Assembly (NCBI RefSeq): GCF_900116005.1
Contig: NZ_FOYI01000004.1
Span: 1-64,000, forward strand
Direction of reading: 5' to 3'
DNA: 64,000 nucleotides
Source of the DNA: Poseidonocella sedimentorum
GTDB taxonomy: Bacteria > Pseudomonadota > Alphaproteobacteria > Rhodobacterales > Rhodobacteraceae
The position numbers and the translations under genes were made by a program. Shown in pieces: positions 61,308-64,000 of the stretch. The notes beneath the pieces are model-generated. The model was not told the DNA's origin, did not search any database, and saw nothing but the letters and a program-made list of their open reading frames with translations. Positions within the stretch are counted from its first letter, which is position 1, and each line of letters opens with the position of its first letter.

Positions 61308-64000
61308 GCCACGTCCTCTTCCGCCGGGCCATGGCGCCGCAACATCCGCGCGCTGAGCGCCAGCAGCCGCGACAAGCCGCCATCGGTTTCGCTGGCCCAG
61401 GGCCCCTGCCCGGCGACCACCTCGCTGTCGGCTTTGGTGCCCCATGTCATCTCGTCCGCAAAAAACGCGCGCCCGGCCTCTGGCGGGATCGTGCGGATGC
61501 CCTCGCGCCGGAGCATGGCCTGAACGCCCGCGCCGGCCATGCCCGTCCCGCTCCACGGGCCCCAGTCGATGCTCAACACCCGCACGTCCGGCCACGCGCG
61601 AACCATTTCCGATCCGATGCGGGCCATGGCGTCGTTCGCCGCCGCATAGTCACACTGGCCGCGATTGCCGAACCGACCCGAAACGGAGCCGAAGAGCACC
61701 ACCCAACGCAGCGCCTCCGGTCGCAGCTTCGCCCGCAAAACCGCGGTACTCGCCACCTTGGTAGCAAAGACACGGTCAAAGGACGCCAGATCCTTGCTGC
61801 AAAACCGCTGATCCTCGATGACGCCTGCGCCGTGCAGCACCGCGTCGATCCGACCATGGCGCGCGTAGAGCCTGTCGATCACCGCGCCGAGCGCGTCCGG
61901 AGAGCGCACATCGGCCTGGTGGTAGGAGACCTCCGCACCGGCCTGTTCAAGACGCGCGATCGCCGCGGCGCGGGGGTGGTCTTCCGCGGTCCCGTCCGGG
62001 GCGGGTTCCCGGCCGACCAGCGCGAAATGAACGCCGGGCCCGGCTACTTCGGCGCAGATTTCAGCGGTGATCCCGCGCGCCCCGCCGGTCGCCAGCACGA
62101 CGCCACTCGCGGGGATCCGCCAGTCGGTCGGCGCGCCGCTCCTGATCAAGGGCGTTGCCCGCGCGGTATAGGCGAACCGGCGACCATTGCAGTAGGCGAC
62201 CTCGTCCCCGCCGCCGGGGACAAGCGTTTCAAGCGCAATCGTCCCGGCCAGAAGCTGCGCGTCTTCGCTGACATCAAGATCGAGCACCTTCGCCATGATC
62301 TTCGGGTGTTCGCGCGTGACCGAGGACAGCAGGCCATGCAGACCGCCGCCGCGCGCGCGCCGAGCCACCGCTGATCGCATCATATCGGGGTAGGCAGGGG
62401 CGGCCGCAACGATCCGGAAAGGCACCTCACCGTCGATTTCCTCTTCCAACAACCGGAGCAGTTGAAACAGCCGCCGCGCCGGGTGGGTTGCACAGGGCTC
62501 CGCCACATCCGGGCTGGGGGCGGCCCATTCGGTCCCATCCATGCCGTGCGGACCTTCCGCGAGCGCAAAAAGATCCACCACCGCGCCAATCGCTCCGTTC
62601 ACCATCCGCAGCACCGCAACGCGGATCGCAAGCGCTTCGGGGTCGTTGAGATCCGCCCGGGAAATCACCGAGACACGCACCCCCTGCCGGAGCAGCTCGG
62701 ACCGGACACGCTCTGTCAAGTCGGGCGGACCTTCCGTCACGATGCAAAGGCCGTCGAGGGGAATGACAGCCTCGGCGCGCAGCGGCACCTCCTCGGCCCG
62801 GGCGCTGAAACGAGGGCAGGCGTGCGGGGCGGCGTCCGATTTTGCCGGGCCGTCGGGGGCGGGCTCATCTGGCGCGGTCGTGCCCGTGGCGGGTGCGGCC
62901 TGGGGTGCAGCAGCGGCGGGAGATGAGACGATGTCGAACACGGCATCCGCGAGCCTCGCCACGGTCGTCGCGCCGACCAAGACGTCTGAGCTGTCCTGCA
63001 ACGCTTCGGTCAAATGCGCCGGGAAGCTCTCGATCAGATCGCCCATTATCTCGATCCGCTTCAGGGAATTGACCCCCAGATCCGCCGCCAGATCGAGGTC
63101 TCTGCCGATTGTGCGCTCCGCATAGCCGGTGCGCGCGGCGATGATGCGGATGCAATGGTCGGCCAGAGCCTCCCGGTCCTGCGGGACCGCGGGCGCGGCG
63201 TCCTCTGGGGTGGCCGCGACGGCGCTTTCATCCGGTGCCGTGCCCGGTGGCGGTTCGGCCGCGCGCGGCTCGGCCGGGGTCGCGGCGGTCTCATCTGGCC
63301 CGAACGCTGCTCCGTCCTCGCCGAGCATGCCGGAGAGCACACGTTCCTGCTGCTCCAGAAACAATCGCATCGTTGCCTGGTACTCCGCATAGACGAGGTC
63401 GCGCGGCGTGCCCGCGTCTCCTGCGGATACCCGGTCAGATCCGGCCAGCCGGTCGCGCGGCGGATCGGCGGTGTCGGCGGTGCGAAACTCCTTTGCGCCC
63501 ATATGGCCCGGCGTTCCGGCCCGCCAGACCCGGCCGCCATCGAGCAGCCACTCGGGATCAGCCGGTGGCGCGGGAATTGCGTCCAGTGCCAGCACCGGCA
63601 CATTCCGGTCTTCGAACAGCGCGGTGAGGTCAATCTCGCGGCCTTCCGCCCAGAGTGCGCCGAAGCTGCGCAGCCATGCCTCCAGCCCACCGTCGGTCGC
63701 CAGCGCATGGTGCGGCCTGTCGCCGAGGATCTGGCCGACGAGCCCTGTCAGCGTCCGCCCCGGGCCGATCTCGATGAAGCTGCGGACGCCCGCGGCCCAC
63801 ATGGTCTCCACCTGCGCGATGAAATCCACAGGTGCCTCCAGATGCCCGGCAAGGCGGTTGGCGATTTCGGCGGGCGCGGTCGGATAGGCGCGACCGTCGA
63901 GATTTGCGTGAACCTCCACCTCCCCGAGCGGCAGGATGGAGGCGTCGGCCAATGCGGCCGTAAATTGCTCCTGCACCGGCGCCATGAGCGGGGAATGGAA
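61304..64000 (-). CDS. PfaA-like PKS, C-terminal part (AT end, ACP, KR), cut by window edge
   Basis: The frame is open to base 64000, giving 898 residues of a longer protein. It begins inside an AT (FHSPLMAPVQEQF, then EIGPGRTLTGLVG). A carrier domain with DLGVNSLKRIEIMG lies near 63050-63085; this is the PUFA-synthase style of ACP. The ketoreductase has TGGARGITA near 62060-62086 and the Ser/Tyr pair in FGSVSGRFGNRGQCDYAAAND. A proline/alanine-rich linker joins them. A KS is expected beyond the edge. It should make and reduce the first beta-keto chain that the next protein dehydrates. Confidence 0.88.
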   Translation of the reverse strand, partial: FHSPLMAPVQEQFTAALADASILPLGEVEVHANLDGRAYPTAPAEIANRLAGHLEAPVDFIAQVETMWAAGVRSFIEIGPGRTLTGLVGQILGDRPHHALATDGGLEAWLRSFGALWAEGREIDLTALFEDRNVPVLALDAIPAPPADPEWLLDGGRVWRAGTPGHMGAKEFRTADTADPPRDRLAGSDRVSAGDAGTPRDLVYAEYQATMRLFLEQQERVLSGMLGEDGAAFGPDETAATPAEPRAAEPPPGTAPDESAVAATPEDAAPAVPQDREALADHCIRIIAARTGYAERTIGRDLDLAADLGVNSLKRIEIMGDLIESFPAHLTEALQDSSDVLVGATTVARLADAVFDIVSSPAAAAPQAAPATGTTAPDEPAPDGPAKSDAAPHACPRFSARAEEVPLRAEAVIPLDGLCIVTEGPPDLTERVRSELLRQGVRVSVISRADLNDPEALAIRVAVLRMVNGAIGAVVDLFALAEGPHGMDGTEWAAPSPDVAEPCATHPARRLFQLLRLLEEEIDGEVPFRIVAAAPAYPDMMRSAVARRARGGGLHGLLSSVTREHPKIMAKVLDLDVSEDAQLLAGTIALETLVPGGGDEVAYCNGRRFAYTARATPLIRSGAPTDWRIPASGVVLATGGARGITAEICAEVAGPGVHFALVGREPAPDGTAEDHPRAAAIARLEQAGAEVSYHQADVRSPDALGAVIDRLYARHGRIDAVLHGAGVIEDQRFCSKDLASFDRVFATKVASTAVLRAKLRPEALRWVVLFGSVSGRFGNRGQCDYAAANDAMARIGSEMVRAWPDVRVLSIDWGPWSGTGMAGAGVQAMLRREGIRTIPPEAGRAFFADEMTWGTKADSEVVAGQGPWASETDGGLSRLLALSARMLRRHGPAEEDVA

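Noticed and set aside
49867-64000. A standard omega-3 PUFA synthase (pfaABCD)
   Set aside because: The domain likeness is real, but tandem ACPs and a PfaD-type enoyl reductase are not seen, and a condensation-adenylation-TE module is fused on.

Overview
The window looks like chromosomal DNA of a marine Roseobacter-type alphaproteobacterium (Rhodobacteraceae). This rests on the genes themselves: a complete trimethylamine/TMAO catabolic set of the kind described in Ruegeria pomeroyi, a large TTT-transporter catabolic operon, and dense, high-GC, translationally coupled genes. No rRNA, tRNA or CRISPR array was recognised.

Layout. (1) 1-1745 is a mobile or accessory edge: the N-terminal part of an IS256-type transposase runs off the left end, followed by a truncated tyrosine-integrase remnant and an unassigned 233-residue protein. 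(2) 1819-13661 holds thirteen minus-strand genes that look like one catabolic operon. They encode a ring-cleavage type VOC dioxygenase, a FAH-family hydrolase, an FMN reductase, an alpha/beta hydrolase, an Ldh2-type dehydrogenase, a complete TctCBA transporter, a YCII protein, a semialdehyde dehydrogenase, a NIPSNAP protein, a class III CoA-transferase and an enoyl-CoA hydratase. A divergent GntR-family gene (13823-14536) and three near-identical TTCGAAAAT palindromes suggest local control. A DMT exporter lies at 14805-15647.

(3) 15784-41616 is a methylated-amine block. TMAO is imported by TmoXWV. TMA is oxidised by Tmm, TMAO is demethylated by Tdm, and dimethylamine is attacked by DmmDABC. 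Methylamine is captured by GmaS, rearranged by MgsABC and oxidised by MgdABCD, releasing glutamate and methylene-THF. An ammonium channel, two small membrane proteins, an XRE-cupin regulator and a GlxA/AraC-type regulator are interspersed.

(4) 41768-64000 is a biosynthetic region. Two UDP-sugar enzymes, a phosphopantetheinyl transferase, a class 3 lipase-like protein, a Gfo/Idh oxidoreductase, a GT4 glycosyltransferase, a GINT1-N-like beta-propeller protein and a YciB-like membrane protein flank a three-protein PKS/NRPS line. The visible order is (AT)-ACP-KR, then AT-DH, then AT-ACP-KS-AT-ACP-C-A-PCP-TE. The first and second proteins resemble PUFA/heterocyst-glycolipid type synthases. The adenylation pocket reads as an aspartate code, so the likely product is an aspartyl lipopeptide or glycolipid. 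The line continues beyond the right edge, so starter unit and full chain length are unknown. This is the least characterised system in the window.
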